Assembly: GCF_000717655.1 (NCBI RefSeq) | Contig: NZ_JNZY01000007.1 | Coordinates: forward strand, 182,165 to 246,164 | From: Streptomyces katrae | GTDB taxonomy: Bacteria; Actinomycetota; Actinomycetes; Streptomycetales; Streptomycetaceae | Direction of reading: 5' to 3' | Length of the DNA stretch: 64,000 nucleotides | Part shown: positions 21,131-32,986 of the stretch, piece after piece | Layout of the letters: every line of letters starts with the position of its first letter | Numbering within the stretch: the stretch's first letter is position 1 | The notes under the pieces: generated by a model | The model's database searches: none | The model's input: only the letters and a program-made list of their open reading frames with translations | Told to the model about the DNA's origin: nothing | Position numbers and translations under genes: made by a program

Positions 21131-21913
21131 TCAGTTCTGGGTGACGGCGCCCTTCTCGACGGTCACCGGGGTCTTGGGGGCGCCGTCCTGGCCGCCGTCG
21201 GCGGTACCGGCCTTGGCCACCGCCTCGAGCGCCTTCAGGCCCGCCGCGTCGATCTTGCCGAACGGCGTGTACGACGGAGCCAGCGGGCTGTCCTTGTAGA
21301 CCAGGAAGAACTGGCTGCCGCCGCTGTGCGGCTGGCCGGTATTGGCCATCGCCACCGTGCCCGCCGGGTAGACCACCTGGCCCTGCTCGTTCGGCTTGCC
21401 CAGCGAGTCGAGGTTCTCGTCCGCGATGGTGTAGCCGGGACCGCCCATGCCCGTGCCCTCCGGGTCGCCGCACTGGAGCACGAAGATCCCGGACGTGGTC
21501 AGGCGGTGGCACTTGGTGTTGTCGAAGAAGCCCTTGTCCGCGAGCGACTTGAACGAGTTGACGGTCTCCGGCGTCTTCGCCGCGTCCATCTCGAACTTGA
21601 TCTCGCCCGCGCTGGTCTTCAGGTCGAACGTGTACTTCGCGTTCTTGTCGATCGCCATCGCCGGCGAGGGCGACTGCTTCGGCGAGGGCGAGGCCGACGG
21701 GTTCGCCGCCGGATCCGCCGCCTGGTCCTTCTTGTCCTTGTCGAAGACGCCGCTCACGACGAGCCCGACCAGCGTCGCGACCACCACGGCCACCGCCGCG
21801 CCGATCACCGCCGCCCGCTGCCGCGACTTCCGCCGGGCCTCCGCCCGACGCTTCTGCTGGCGCTCGTACTTCTCCCTGGCGAGCTGTCGCCGCCGCTGAT
21901 CGCTCGTGACCAC
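21131..21913 (-). CDS. Membrane-anchored cyclophilin-type peptidyl-prolyl isomerase
   Basis: The 260-residue protein has a very basic N-terminus (about 1-32), one transmembrane helix (33-56), a Ser/Pro/Ala linker (65-85) and a cyclophilin domain. The domain shows FFDNTKCHR, GDPEGTGMGGPGY and the active-site strand SGGSQFFL. The layout predicts a type II protein with the isomerase outside the cell, probably folding exported proteins. GTG 21913 is set by AAGGAGA 7 nt upstream. The two cysteines in the domain (KCHR and LQCGD) might pair. Confidence 0.92.
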   Translation of the reverse strand: MVTSDQRRRQLAREKYERQQKRRAEARRKSRQRAAVIGAAVAVVVATLVGLVVSGVFDKDKKDQAADPAANPSASPSPKQSPSPAMAIDKNAKYTFDLKTSAGEIKFEMDAAKTPETVNSFKSLADKGFFDNTKCHRLTTSGIFVLQCGDPEGTGMGGPGYTIADENLDSLGKPNEQGQVVYPAGTVAMANTGQPHSGGSQFFLVYKDSPLAPSYTPFGKIDAAGLKALEAVAKAGTADGGQDGAPKTPVTVEKGAVTQN

Positions 21914-22075
21914 CGGGTCGTCTCCTTGTACGTGTATGGCACCGCTGTCCGGGCTCGGTTAGGCCGTACCGTATATGGGTTCGCTGTGTAACGAGCGGCG
22001 CCGGTAGGCTCTGAGCAGCAGATTCCGAACTCGGCCGCTGCTGAAGCTCCCGCCGGACGACGATTGAGGACGAAC

Positions 22076-22786
22076 GTGCTGATTGCCGGGTTCCCGGCCG
22101 GGGCCTGGGGGACCAACTGTTACGTGGTCGCCCCCGCCGCCGGTGAGGAGTGCGTCATCATCGACCCGGGCCACCAGGCCACCCAGGGTGTCGAGGAGAC
22201 GCTGAAGAAGCATCGGCTCAAGCCCGTCGCGGTCGTCCTCACCCACGGCCACATCGACCACGTGGCCTCGGTGGTCCCGGTGTGCGGAGCGCACGACGTA
22301 CCGGCCTGGATCCACCCCGAGGACCGCTTCATGATGAGCGACCCGGAGAAGGCGCTGGGCCGCTCCCTGGGAGCGCAGCTGATGGGCGAGCTCACCGTGG
22401 GGGAGCCCTCCGACGTGAAGGAGCTCACCGACGGCGCGAAGCTGGCGCTGGCGGGCATGGAGCTCACCGTCTCGCACGCGCCCGGGCATACCAGGGGGTC
22501 GGTGACCTTCGGGATGCCCGAGGCGGGGGACATCCCCCCGCTGCTGTTCTCGGGCGACCTGCTCTTCGCCGGCTCCATCGGACGTACCGACTTCCCGGGC
22601 GGCAGCCACGCGGACATGCTCGAGTCGCTGGCCCGCGTGTGCCTGCCGCTCGACGACTCGACCGTGGTGCTGCCCGGTCACAACGAGCACACGACCATTG
22701 GCCGTGAGCGCGCCACCAACCCGTACCTGCGGCAGGTGGCCGCCGGCCTGGGAGACGGCTTCACGTCTCCACGACGAGGAATGTGA
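22076..22786 (+). CDS. Metallo-beta-lactamase-fold hydrolase (glyoxalase II-like)
   Basis: The 236-residue protein has the metal-binding motif T-H-G-H-I-D-H (H57, H59, D61, H62). Further ligands are in [18 protein letters not shown] and LPGHN. It resembles hydroxyacylglutathione hydrolase-type enzymes, but actinomycetes use mycothiol, so the thiol ester substrate is uncertain. GTG 22076 is favoured with GAGG 6 nt upstream; TTG 22064 is an alternative. hisS follows 10 nt after the stop, the usual actinobacterial pairing. Confidence 0.9.
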   Translation: MLIAGFPAGAWGTNCYVVAPAAGEECVIIDPGHQATQGVEETLKKHRLKPVAVVLTHGHIDHVASVVPVCGAHDVPAWIHPEDRFMMSDPEKALGRSLGAQLMGELTVGEPSDVKELTDGAKLALAGMELTVSHAPGHTRGSVTFGMPEAGDIPPLLFSGDLLFAGSIGRTDFPGGSHADMLESLARVCLPLDDSTVVLPGHNEHTTIGRERATNPYLRQVAAGLGDGFTSPRRGM

Positions 22787-22796
22787 CGAGAGTTTC

Positions 22797-24056
22797 GTGA
22801 GCACCTTCAAGGCCCCCAAGGGCACCTACGACCTGATCCCGCCGTACTCGGCGAAGTACCTGGCCGTCCGCGACGCCATCTCCGGCCCCCTGCGGCTGTC
22901 CGGCTACGGGTACGTCGAGACGCCGGGCTTCGAGGACGTCGACCTGTTCGCGCGCGGTGTCGGCGAGTCCACCGACATCGTGACCAAGGAGATGTACACC
23001 CTCACGACGAAGGGCGGGGCCAACCTCGCGCTGCGTCCCGAGGGCACCGCGTCCGTGCTGCGCGCGGCGCTGGAGGCGAACCTGCACAAGGCCGGCGGCC
23101 TGCCGGTGAAGCTCTGGTACTCGGGCTCGTACTACCGCTACGAGCGCCCGCAGAAGGGCCGCTACCGCCACTTCTCGCAGGTGGGTGCCGAGGCGATCGG
23201 CGCCGAGGACCCGGCGCTGGACGCCGAACTGATCATCCTGGCCGACCAGGCGTACCGCACGCTGGGGCTGCGGAACTTCCGGATCCTGCTGAACTCGCTG
23301 GGCGACAAGGAGTGCCGCCCGGTGTACCGGGAGGCGCTCCAGGCGTTCCTGCGCGGGCTGGACCTGGACGCGGAGACCGTGCGCCGGGCCGAGATCAATC
23401 CGCTGCGCGTCCTCGACGACAAGCGGCCCGAGGTACAGAAGCAGCTGGTCGGCGCGCCGATGCTGCGGGACTACCTGTGCGACGCGTGCAAGGCGTACCA
23501 CGAGGAGGTGCGGACGCTGATCACGGCGGCGGGCGTGGCCTTCGAGGACGACGAGAAGCTGGTGCGCGGCCTGGACTACTACACCCGCACCACGTTCGAG
23601 TTCGTCCACGACGGTCTGGGCTCGCAGTCGGCGGTGGGCGGCGGCGGCCGCTATGACGGGCTGTCCGAGATGATCGGCGGGCCGGCGCTGCCGTCGGTGG
23701 GCTGGGCGCTGGGCGTGGACCGTACGGTGCTGGCGCTCGAGGCCGAGGGTGTCGAGCTGGACATCCCGCCGACGACGTCGGTGTTCGCGGTGGCGCTGGG
23801 CGAGGCGAAGCCGGTGCTGTTCGGGCTGGTCACGGAGCTCCGCACGGCCGGTGTCGCGGCGGACATCTCGTACGGGGGCAAGGGCCTCAAGGGCGCGATG
23901 AAGGACGCCAACCGGTCGGGGGCGCGGTTCGCGGTGGTCGCGGGCGACCGGGACCTCGCGGAGGGTGTCGTCCAGCTGAAGGACATGGAGTCCGGGGAGC
24001 AGTCCCCGGTCGCCCTGGCGGACGTCGTCGAGGTCCTGCGGGCCCGGCTGGCCTGA
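22797..24056 (+). CDS. hisS: Histidine--tRNA ligase
   Basis: The 419-residue class II aminoacyl-tRNA synthetase begins [13 protein letters not shown] and shows motif 2 ([17 protein letters not shown]), the histidine-binding segments [12 protein letters not shown] and GGRYDGL, motif 3 (GWALGVDR) and the C-terminal anticodon-binding domain. It charges tRNA-His with histidine. GTG 22797 lies 10 nt after the preceding stop; the frame is open further upstream but overlaps the hydrolase gene. Confidence 0.96.
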   Translation: MSTFKAPKGTYDLIPPYSAKYLAVRDAISGPLRLSGYGYVETPGFEDVDLFARGVGESTDIVTKEMYTLTTKGGANLALRPEGTASVLRAALEANLHKAGGLPVKLWYSGSYYRYERPQKGRYRHFSQVGAEAIGAEDPALDAELIILADQAYRTLGLRNFRILLNSLGDKECRPVYREALQAFLRGLDLDAETVRRAEINPLRVLDDKRPEVQKQLVGAPMLRDYLCDACKAYHEEVRTLITAAGVAFEDDEKLVRGLDYYTRTTFEFVHDGLGSQSAVGGGGRYDGLSEMIGGPALPSVGWALGVDRTVLALEAEGVELDIPPTTSVFAVALGEAKPVLFGLVTELRTAGVAADISYGGKGLKGAMKDANRSGARFAVVAGDRDLAEGVVQLKDMESGEQSPVALADVVEVLRARLA

Positions 24057-24330
24057 CCGCTGCCGCTCCTTGGGCGGGGCTGGACGGCGCGCAGCGCCAT
24101 TTCAGCCCCGCCGGCGTTTGAGGCGCGGGTCCGGGCAGAGCCCGGGAAACGGAAAGGGGCCGGGCGGGGAGAAGGCCCGCGCGGCGGACCGGTACCGCCC
24201 TGGCATGGCCGGCCGGTGCCGCACCCGCGCGTCGGCCTGCGGAGCCCTCCGCATGAGGCGCCGCCCGGCAAGGACCGCGGGCCTCGTACCCGGAGCGGCA
24301 GCGGGACGTGCCCGCGCGCGGCCGGGCCCC
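24057..24330. other. Spacer after hisS
   Basis: No supported gene. It contains an inverted copy of the dispersed repeat (24102-24129) with an adjacent GGCGCGCAGCGCC hairpin, then degenerate GC-rich sequence leading to the end of the LuxR fragment on the opposite strand. Confidence 0.6.
24102..24129. repeat. Dispersed intergenic repeat copy (inverted orientation)
   Basis: The reverse complement reads CGCGCCTCAAACGCCGGCGG then GGCTGA. This is identical over 20+ bp to the copy at 26881-26910. Both are flanked by a GGCGCG-type small hairpin. Confidence 0.8.
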
Positions 24331-24682
<352 letters not shown>

Positions 24683-24738
24683 GTCCCACAGGGTGTGGCG
24701 GAACCCGCTCCACCGGTCCCCCCGTGCGTACGTCCTTA

Positions 24739-24758
24739 TGTCCACCGAACGGTGGACA
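24739..24758. promoter_or_regulatory. Perfect 20-bp operator-like dyad
   Basis: TGTCCACCGAACGGTGGACA is a perfect 9-2-9 inverted repeat, 57 bp upstream of the broken ABC ATPase start and 61 bp upstream of the divergent VKOR start. The form suggests a binding site for a dimeric repressor. No regulator gene is adjacent now. Confidence 0.6.
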
Positions 24759-24818
24759 CCGGCTCAGTACGGCACAATGGCCGGTGCTTGTTGACCTTGC
24801 AGATGTGGAGCGGTCGGT

Positions 24819-25433
24819 ATGACGACACGAGGTACGGACGCAGACCCCGCCCCGCGGACGGTCGGCGCCAGCCGGGCACTCGCCCTGCTGCTGGTGATCA
24901 CGGGCGCCGCGGGACTGCTCGCGGCCTGGGTGATCACGATCGACAAGTTCAAGCTGCTCGAGGACCCGAACTTCACGCCGGGCTGCAGCCTGAACCCGAT
25001 CGTCTCCTGCGGCAACATCATGAAGAGCGACCAGGCGTCCGCGTTCGGCTTCCCGAACCCGATGCTGGGGCTGGTCGCGTACGGGATCGTCGTCTGCGTC
25101 GGCATGAGCGTGCTGGCCGGGGCCCGGTTCCGCCCCTGGTACTGGCTGACCTTCAACGCGGGCATGCTGTTCGGCGTGGTGTTCTGCGCCTGGCTGACGT
25201 ACCAGTCGCTGTACAACATCAACTCGCTGTGCCTGTGGTGCTCGCTGGCGTGGGTCGCCACGATCTTCATGTTCTGGTACGTGACCGCGCACAACGTGCG
25301 GGAGGGCCTGCTGCCCGCCCCCGGCTGGCTGCGCTCCTTCCTCGACGAGTTCACCTGGGTGCTGCCGGTCCTGCACGTCGGGATCATCGGCATGCTGATC
25401 CTGACGCGCTGGTGGGACTTCTGGACCTCCTGA
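24819..25433 (+). CDS. Vitamin K epoxide reductase (VKOR) family membrane protein
   Basis: The 204-residue protein has about five hydrophobic helices and the VKOR cysteine set: C56 and C64 in the first loop (CSLNPIVSC) and the active-site pair C138-LW-C141. Bacterial VKOR reoxidises a DsbA-like partner with quinone, promoting disulfide bonds in exported proteins. The usual fused thioredoxin domain is absent, so a separate partner is expected. ATG 24819 has GGAG about 9 nt upstream. rarA follows on the same strand. Confidence 0.92.
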   Translation: MTTRGTDADPAPRTVGASRALALLLVITGAAGLLAAWVITIDKFKLLEDPNFTPGCSLNPIVSCGNIMKSDQASAFGFPNPMLGLVAYGIVVCVGMSVLAGARFRPWYWLTFNAGMLFGVVFCAWLTYQSLYNINSLCLWCSLAWVATIFMFWYVTAHNVREGLLPAPGWLRSFLDEFTWVLPVLHVGIIGMLILTRWWDFWTS

Positions 25434-25473
25434 GGGCGCGGCTCGCTGTCGGTGCGCTGTCAGCGGGCTCGCT

Positions 25474-25479
25474 TAGGCT
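25474..25479 (+). promoter_or_regulatory. -10-like TAGGCT close to the rarA start
   Basis: TAGGCT lies 6 nt before GTG 25486, and no Shine-Dalgarno sequence is present. That arrangement is typical of leaderless mRNAs in Streptomyces. The -35 region is weak (TCGGTG, 19 bp upstream). Confidence 0.4.
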
Positions 25480-25485
25480 TCCTGT

Positions 25486-26838
25486 GTGGAACCAGACCTG
25501 TTCACCGCCGCTGCCGAAGACCGCCGGGAAAAGGATCCGGCGAGCTCCCCGCTCGCCGTCCGGATGCGCCCGCGCACCCTGGACGAGGTCGTCGGCCAGC
25601 AGCACCTGCTGAAGCCCGGATCGCCGCTGCGGCGGCTGGTCGGGGACGGGGCGGGCGGTCCGGCCGGAGCTTCGTCGGTGATCCTGTGGGGCCCTCCGGG
25701 CACCGGCAAGACCACCCTCGCGTACGTGGTGAGCCAGGCGACGCAGAAGCGGTTCGTGGAGCTGTCCGCGATCACGGCGGGCGTGAAGGAGGTACGCGCC
25801 GTCATCGAGGGCGCCAAGCGGGCGGCCGGCGGGTACGGCAAGGACACGGTCCTCTTCCTCGACGAGATCCACCGCTTCAGCAAGGCCCAGCAGGACTCGC
25901 TGCTCCCTGCGGTCGAGAACCGCTGGGTGACCCTGATCGCCGCGACCACGGAGAACCCGTACTTCTCGATCATCTCCCCGCTGCTCTCGCGGTCGCTGCT
26001 GCTCACCCTGGAGCCGCTGACGGACGAGGACCTGAGCGCGCTGATACGGCGCGCGCTGACGGAGGAGCGTGGCCTGGGCGGGGCGGTGACCTTGCCGGCG
26101 GACGCGGAGGCGCACCTGCTGCGGATCGCCGGCGGCGATGCCAGGCGGGCGCTGACGGCGCTGGAGGCCGGTGCCGGTTCGGCGATCGCCAAGGGGGAGT
26201 CCGAGATCAGCCTCCAGACGGTGGAGGAGGCGGTCGACCGGGCGGCGGTGAAGTACGACCGGGACGGCGACCAGCACTACGACGTGGCGAGCGCGCTGAT
26301 CAAGTCGATCCGCGGCTCGGACGTGGACGCGGCGCTGCACTATCTGGCGCGGATGATCGAAGCGGGGGAGGACCCGCGGTTCATCGCGCGCCGCCTGATG
26401 ATCTCGGCGAGCGAGGACATCGGGCTCGCGGACCCGACGGCCCTGCCGCTCGCGGTGGCCGCGGCACAGGCGGTGGCGATGATCGGCTTCCCCGAGGCGG
26501 CGCTGACCCTCTCCCACGCGACGATCGCGCTGGCGCTGGCCCCGAAGTCGAACACGGCGACGACCGCGATCGGCGCGGCGCTGGCGGACGTCCGGGCGGG
26601 GCTGGCGGGCCCGGTGCCGACGCACCTGCGGGACGGGCACTACAAGGGCGCGGCCAAGCTGGGCCACGCCGTGGGGTACGTGTACCCGCACGACGTGCCG
26701 GGCGCGATCGCCGCCCAGCAGTACGCCCCCGACGCCGTCCACGGCAAGCGGTACTACGAGCCGACCCGCTACGGCGCCGAGGCCCGCTACGCGGACGTGG
26801 TCGAAAAGGTCCGCGAACGCCTCCGCGGCACCACCTGA
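25486..26838 (+). CDS. rarA: Replication-associated recombination ATPase RarA (MgsA/WRNIP1 family)
   Basis: The 450-residue AAA+ ATPase has Walker A GPPGTGKT (69-76), Walker B FLDEIHR (124-130), sensor 1 AATTENP and the MgsA/RarA C-terminal domain with [16 protein letters not shown] and [10 protein letters not shown]. RarA acts at stalled forks, influencing recombination and gap creation. GTG 25486 has no clear ribosome binding site, and a -10-like hexamer 6 nt upstream hints at a leaderless message. It converges with the DUF2470 gene. Confidence 0.95.
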   Translation: MEPDLFTAAAEDRREKDPASSPLAVRMRPRTLDEVVGQQHLLKPGSPLRRLVGDGAGGPAGASSVILWGPPGTGKTTLAYVVSQATQKRFVELSAITAGVKEVRAVIEGAKRAAGGYGKDTVLFLDEIHRFSKAQQDSLLPAVENRWVTLIAATTENPYFSIISPLLSRSLLLTLEPLTDEDLSALIRRALTEERGLGGAVTLPADAEAHLLRIAGGDARRALTALEAGAGSAIAKGESEISLQTVEEAVDRAAVKYDRDGDQHYDVASALIKSIRGSDVDAALHYLARMIEAGEDPRFIARRLMISASEDIGLADPTALPLAVAAAQAVAMIGFPEAALTLSHATIALALAPKSNTATTAIGAALADVRAGLAGPVPTHLRDGHYKGAAKLGHAVGYVYPHDVPGAIAAQQYAPDAVHGKRYYEPTRYGAEARYADVVEKVRERLRGTT

Positions 26839-26880
26839 CGCCGCCCGCCCCACCGCTGCCGTGGGCCGGCCCCCGGCCCC

Positions 26881-26910
26881 CGCGCCTCAAACGCCGGCGG
26901 GGCTGGATGG
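26881..26910. repeat. Dispersed intergenic repeat copy
   Basis: CGCGCCTCAAACGCCGGCGG then GGCTGGATGG, followed by a GGCGCGTAGCGCC mini-hairpin, lies between the convergent stops of rarA and the DUF2470 gene. It may also serve as terminator. It matches the 24102 copy closely. Confidence 0.8.
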
Positions 26911-26957
26911 CGCGTAGCGCCCCATGTCAGCTCGGCACCTGCCCGCCGGCAGACGCC

Positions 26958-27848
26958 CTAGTGGCCCGCTGCCGCGAACAGCGTGTGCATCGCCCGGCGC
27001 AGGTCGCAGACGTCGTGTACCGGCGCCGGGAAGTCGAAGCGGGCGTCGAAGGAGGAGCCGTCGCCCGTGAAGCGGACCCGCAGGCCCAGCCGGTCCAGTG
27101 CCAGGGGGACCGCGGTCATGCCGGCGCTCTCCCGCGGGCCCAGCAGCGCGCACAGGTCGGCGATCCGGTCGCGGTGCGCGGCGGCCAGGTGCTGGAGGAG
27201 CTCCGTCTCGTGGTTCACCATCGGGTCCGCTTCCACCGTGGCCAGCTCCTCCGGGTCCACGTGCTCCGCGCCCCACAGGTCGTCCACCGAGATCTCGCCG
27301 ACCTCCAGGCGCAGCATCACGAAGGACGGCCGGCCGTGCAGGCCGAGGAGTTCGCCCACCGGCCGGCGCTCCGCCAGCAGCGCCGCGCAGGCCGCGCGGT
27401 CGTCCCCGCGCACGTGCGTCAGCCACCCGGCCAGCCGCGCACGGCCTCGGATACGATGGGGCACGGACACCGGCGCCACATCCGTGATCTCGATCACGGC
27501 CGTGAGGTCGTCGTCCTGGGCGTAAGCGGCTGCCCTGGCAGCCGCGGATTCCCCTGACACCAGGAGAATCACGTCCCCGTCCGGGGTGACGGTCCGAGCG
27601 GCCGGCATCCCTGCCCCGAACTCCGCCTGGTCAAGAGACCGCAGCTGGTCAACAGCACCCGGCAGCGTGAGGGATACTGAGGCGTTGGACTCTACGAGGG
27701 TTCGTACGCGTTCGGCTCCGGTGAGCTGCCGAACGCCTTCCCTGGGACGCGGCTGACCTTGCTTATCGTCGGCGCAAGCGGATTCTGTTTCGTCTGAATC
27801 CGGACTGCGCTGCGCACTGGGCAGGGGGATCCCATGTGGTCGAGACAT
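26958..27848 (-). CDS. DUF2470-domain protein, iron-box controlled (HugZ-like, possibly heme-related)
   Basis: The 296-residue protein has a disordered N-terminus of about 45 residues, a middle region resembling the split-barrel of pyridoxamine-oxidase-like HugZ/HutZ proteins, and a C-terminal DUF2470-like domain (HETELLQHLAAAHRDRI). Relatives include heme oxygenase-type HugZ and chloroplast GluTR-binding protein, so heme or iron handling is plausible but inferred. ATG 27848 has GAGGAGG about 4 nt upstream. A near-consensus DmdR/IdeR iron box lies 15 bp before the start, predicting repression when iron is plentiful. Divergent from rpsD. Confidence 0.85.
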   Translation of the reverse strand: MSRPHGIPLPSAQRSPDSDETESACADDKQGQPRPREGVRQLTGAERVRTLVESNASVSLTLPGAVDQLRSLDQAEFGAGMPAARTVTPDGDVILLVSGESAAARAAAYAQDDDLTAVIEITDVAPVSVPHRIRGRARLAGWLTHVRGDDRAACAALLAERRPVGELLGLHGRPSFVMLRLEVGEISVDDLWGAEHVDPEELATVEADPMVNHETELLQHLAAAHRDRIADLCALLGPRESAGMTAVPLALDRLGLRVRFTGDGSSFDARFDFPAPVHDVCDLRRAMHTLFAAAGH

Positions 27849-27862
27849 TACGTCCTCCTCGC

Positions 27863-27881
27863 TAAGGTAAGCCTCACCTAA
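27863..27881 (-). promoter_or_regulatory. Iron box (DmdR1/IdeR operator) between DUF2470 gene and rpsD
   Basis: On the minus strand the 19-mer TTAGGTGAGGCTTACCTTA matches the IdeR/DmdR consensus TTAGGTTAGGCTAACCTAA at 16 positions and keeps its dyad. It sits in the 55-bp gap between two divergent starts, 14 bp from the DUF2470 start codon and 22 bp from the rpsD start. Confidence 0.8.
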
Positions 27882-27903
27882 CTTACATGGAGGTAGGTTC
27901 CAC

Positions 27904-28515
27904 GTGAACCAGAAGCGACCCAAGGTCAAGAAGTCGCGTGCCCTCGGCATTGCGCTGACCCCGAAGGCCGTCAAGTACTTCGAGGCCCGCCCCTACCCGC
28001 CGGGCGAGCACGGCCGTGGCCGCAAGCAGAACTCGGACTACAAGGTTCGTCTGCTCGAGAAGCAGCGTCTGCGCGCTCAGTACGACATCTCTGAGCGTCA
28101 GATGGCCCGCGCGTACGACCGCGCCAAGAAGGCCGAAGGCAAGACGGGCGAGGCGCTGGTCGTCGAGCTCGAGCGTCGCCTCGACGCCCTGGTCCTGCGT
28201 TCGGGCATCGCCCGCACCATCTACCAGGCCCGCCAGATGGTCGTTCACGGCCACATCGAGGTCAACGGTGGCAAGGTCGACAAGCCGTCGTTCCGTGTCC
28301 GCCCGGACGACGTCATCACCGTGCGCGAGCGCAGCCGCGAGAAGGTTCCGTTCCAGGTTGCCCGTGAGGGTGGCTACGCAGGCGAGGGCGAGACCCCGCG
28401 CTACCTGCAGGTCAACCTGAAGGCCCTGGCCTTCCGCCTGGACCGCGACCCGAACCGCAAGGAAATCCCGGTCATCTGCGACGAGCAGCTCGTCGTCGAG
28501 TACTACGCCCGCTGA
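27904..28515 (+). CDS. rpsD: 30S ribosomal protein S4
   Basis: The 203-residue protein is S4, with the S4 RNA-binding domain ([24 protein letters not shown]). It nucleates 30S assembly. The N-terminal zinc-binding cysteines found in many S4 proteins are absent; that region reads [20 protein letters not shown], the zinc-independent form. The gene stands alone instead of in the alpha operon. GTG 27904 has GGAGG 10 nt upstream. A classic T-rich terminator follows. Confidence 0.96.
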   Translation: MNQKRPKVKKSRALGIALTPKAVKYFEARPYPPGEHGRGRKQNSDYKVRLLEKQRLRAQYDISERQMARAYDRAKKAEGKTGEALVVELERRLDALVLRSGIARTIYQARQMVVHGHIEVNGGKVDKPSFRVRPDDVITVRERSREKVPFQVAREGGYAGEGETPRYLQVNLKALAFRLDRDPNRKEIPVICDEQLVVEYYAR

Positions 28516-28544
28516 TCCAGCGGACGTAGCCTCACAGGCTGGTC

Positions 28545-28590
28545 AGCCCGTCGGTTCCCCCTTGGGGGAGCCGACGGGCTTCCTGTTTTT
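28545..28590 (+). terminator. Strong intrinsic terminator after rpsD
   Basis: A stem of up to 17 bp (28545-28561 with 28564-28580, one G-T wobble) is followed by TCCTGTTTTT. This is the only terminator in the window with a real T-tract. Confidence 0.92.
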
Positions 28591-28673
28591 CGGGCCGCCC
28601 GCCGTGCCCCCGGACCGCGGCCTCGGCAGCGGCTCCGGCGCCGCCGCCGGCTCCGGCGCCCGCTCGACCGCCT

Positions 28674-29327
28674 CTGCTCCGGGGACAGCATGCGCAGCCG
28701 TGCCGCCGCCAGCTCCAGTGCCAGCGGGATCCCGTCGAGCCGGGTGCACAGCTCCTCCAGCGCGGCCCGGCTGGCCGCCGTCACCGCGAAGTCCGGATCG
28801 GTGGCCGCCGCCCGCTCGGCCAGCAGTTCCAGCGCCTCGTCGGGGCCCGGCGGCGCCAGCGGGAAGGTCTGCTCCCCGTCGAGCTCCAGCGGCCGCCGCC
28901 CGGCGGCCGGCACCCGCAGGCCGCAGGAGTGGCGCAGCAGCTCCCGCAGCAGCCCGGCGGTCTCGTCGACGAGCTGCTCGAAGCCGTCCAGGACCAGGAG
29001 CAGCCGCCGCTCGGCGAGGTGCTCGGCCAGGACCGTCCGGGGCGGGCGCGTGGTGTGGTCGGTGAGGCCGAGCGACTCGGCCAGCGTGACCTCGAGGAGC
29101 GCCGGATCGCGTACGCAGGACAGCTCGGCCAGCCAGACGCCGTCGCAGTAGCGTTCCTGCGCAGGACCGGCCGCAGCGTCCGCCCCGGCCGCCTCCCGGG
29201 CCGCCGCCAGCGCGAGCCGGGACTTGCCCACGCCGCCCACGCCCGTCACGGTGACCCGCCGGGAGGCCTCCAGCAGCCTCCCTACCTCGGCGAGTTCCGC
29301 CCCCGCCCGACGAAGCGGCTCAGCTCC
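28674..29327 (-). pseudogene. Truncated NB-ARC/LAL-type ATPase regulator fragment
   Basis: Read leftward, the frame encodes an NB-ARC-type ATPase: AELAEVGRLLE, P-loop GVGGVGKSR (about 29243), Walker B LLVLDGFEQL, and the GIPLALELAAARLRMLSPEQ motif. Such modules normally sit in AfsR- or LAL-type regulators of 600-1100 residues with HTH and TPR regions. Here there is no DNA-binding domain, no credible start, and the frame breaks at about 28676 into the rpsD terminator region. The remaining codons look like real coding sequence, so this is a remnant. A short functional protein cannot be excluded. Confidence 0.65.
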
Positions 29328-29521
29328 GAGGGAAGATTGCCGCAGGTCCTCTGTTGCACGGGCCTCCGTCGCATGGGACGCGGAGGGTACTGGTCCGGAT
29401 GCGCTGCGTACAAGGCGCCTCCGCCGGACCGCGAATTCCGGTACGGCGGTGGATCTCCGGCGCGATAGGGTCGGAGAACGACTTTTCCACGTAGTGATCA
29501 ACAGGTAGAGAGCGGTGCAAC

Positions 29522-29953
29522 GTGTCCGGTGGAGAGGTGGCCGGGATCCTCGTGGCCGTCTTCTGGGCCATTCTGGTCTCCTTCCTCGCCGTGGTGCTGG
29601 TGAGGCTGGCCCAGGTGCTCAAGGCGACGACCAAGCTGGTGGCCGACGTGACCGACCAGGCCGTCCCGCTGCTGGCGGACGCCTCCACCACGGTCCGCTC
29701 CGCGCGCACCCAGCTCGACCGGGTCGACGCCATCGCGAGCGACGTCCAGGAAGTCACCTCGAACGCCTCCGCGCTGTCCTCCACCGTGGCCTCCACCTTC
29801 GGCGGGCCGCTGGTCAAGGTCGCGGCCTTCGGCTACGGGGTCCGCAAGGCACTGGGCAAATCCACGGAAGAAGCGCCGCGGAAGGCGTCCCGACGTAACG
29901 TGATCGTTGGCCGTACGGTGCCGGCCGCCCGGCGCCGGAAGCAGAAGGGCTGA
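29522..29953 (+). CDS. DUF948 membrane-anchored protein
   Basis: The 143-residue protein has one N-terminal transmembrane helix (about 6-28) and an amphipathic helical region typical of DUF948 (VTDQAVPLLADASTTVRSART), then a basic tail. Function unknown; the family is common in Gram-positives and resembles general-stress proteins. GTG 29522 follows an AGAGAG sequence. The next small gene starts 8 nt later and then alaS, an order I recall as conserved in Streptomyces. Confidence 0.87.
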   Translation: MSGGEVAGILVAVFWAILVSFLAVVLVRLAQVLKATTKLVADVTDQAVPLLADASTTVRSARTQLDRVDAIASDVQEVTSNASALSSTVASTFGGPLVKVAAFGYGVRKALGKSTEEAPRKASRRNVIVGRTVPAARRRKQKG

Positions 29954-29961
29954 AACCTCCG

Positions 29962-30314
29962 ATGTTCCGCCGAGCCTTCTGGTTCACCGCAGGCGCAGCC
30001 GCCGGCGTGTGGGCCACCACCAAGGTCAACCGCCAGCTCAAGAAGCTGACACCGGAGAGCCTCGCCGCCCAGGCCGCCGACAAGGCCGTGGAAGCGGGTC
30101 ACCGCCTCAAGGACTTCGCCCTCGACGTGAAGGCGGGAATGTCGCAGCGCGAGGACGAGCTGAACGACGCACTGGGGTTGCACCAGGACCCCGACCGGCC
30201 CGACGACGTCACCGCCCTCCCCGGGCAGCGGCGGCTGCGGGCCATCCAGAACGACAAGACCACCCACTCCTCGAACCAGTCGAGGGTTACGTACAACCGG
30301 AATGAGGACCACTG

Positions 30315-30315
<1 letters not shown>
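29962..30315 (+). CDS. Small conserved membrane-associated protein (probably DUF6167)
   Basis: The 117-residue protein has a short hydrophobic N-terminus ([19 protein letters not shown]) and a charged helical remainder. I recall the N-terminus as typical of actinobacterial DUF6167 proteins, without being able to check. It starts 8 nt after the DUF948 stop and its own stop overlaps the alaS ATG (TGATG), so it is translationally coupled to alaS. Function unknown. Confidence 0.82.
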
Positions 30316-32984
<2,669 letters not shown>

Positions 32985-32986
32985 CC

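Noticed and set aside
29328..29521. T-box leader for the alaS transcript
   Set aside because: No T-box sequence or terminator/antiterminator pair seen, and two coding genes lie between this gap and alaS.
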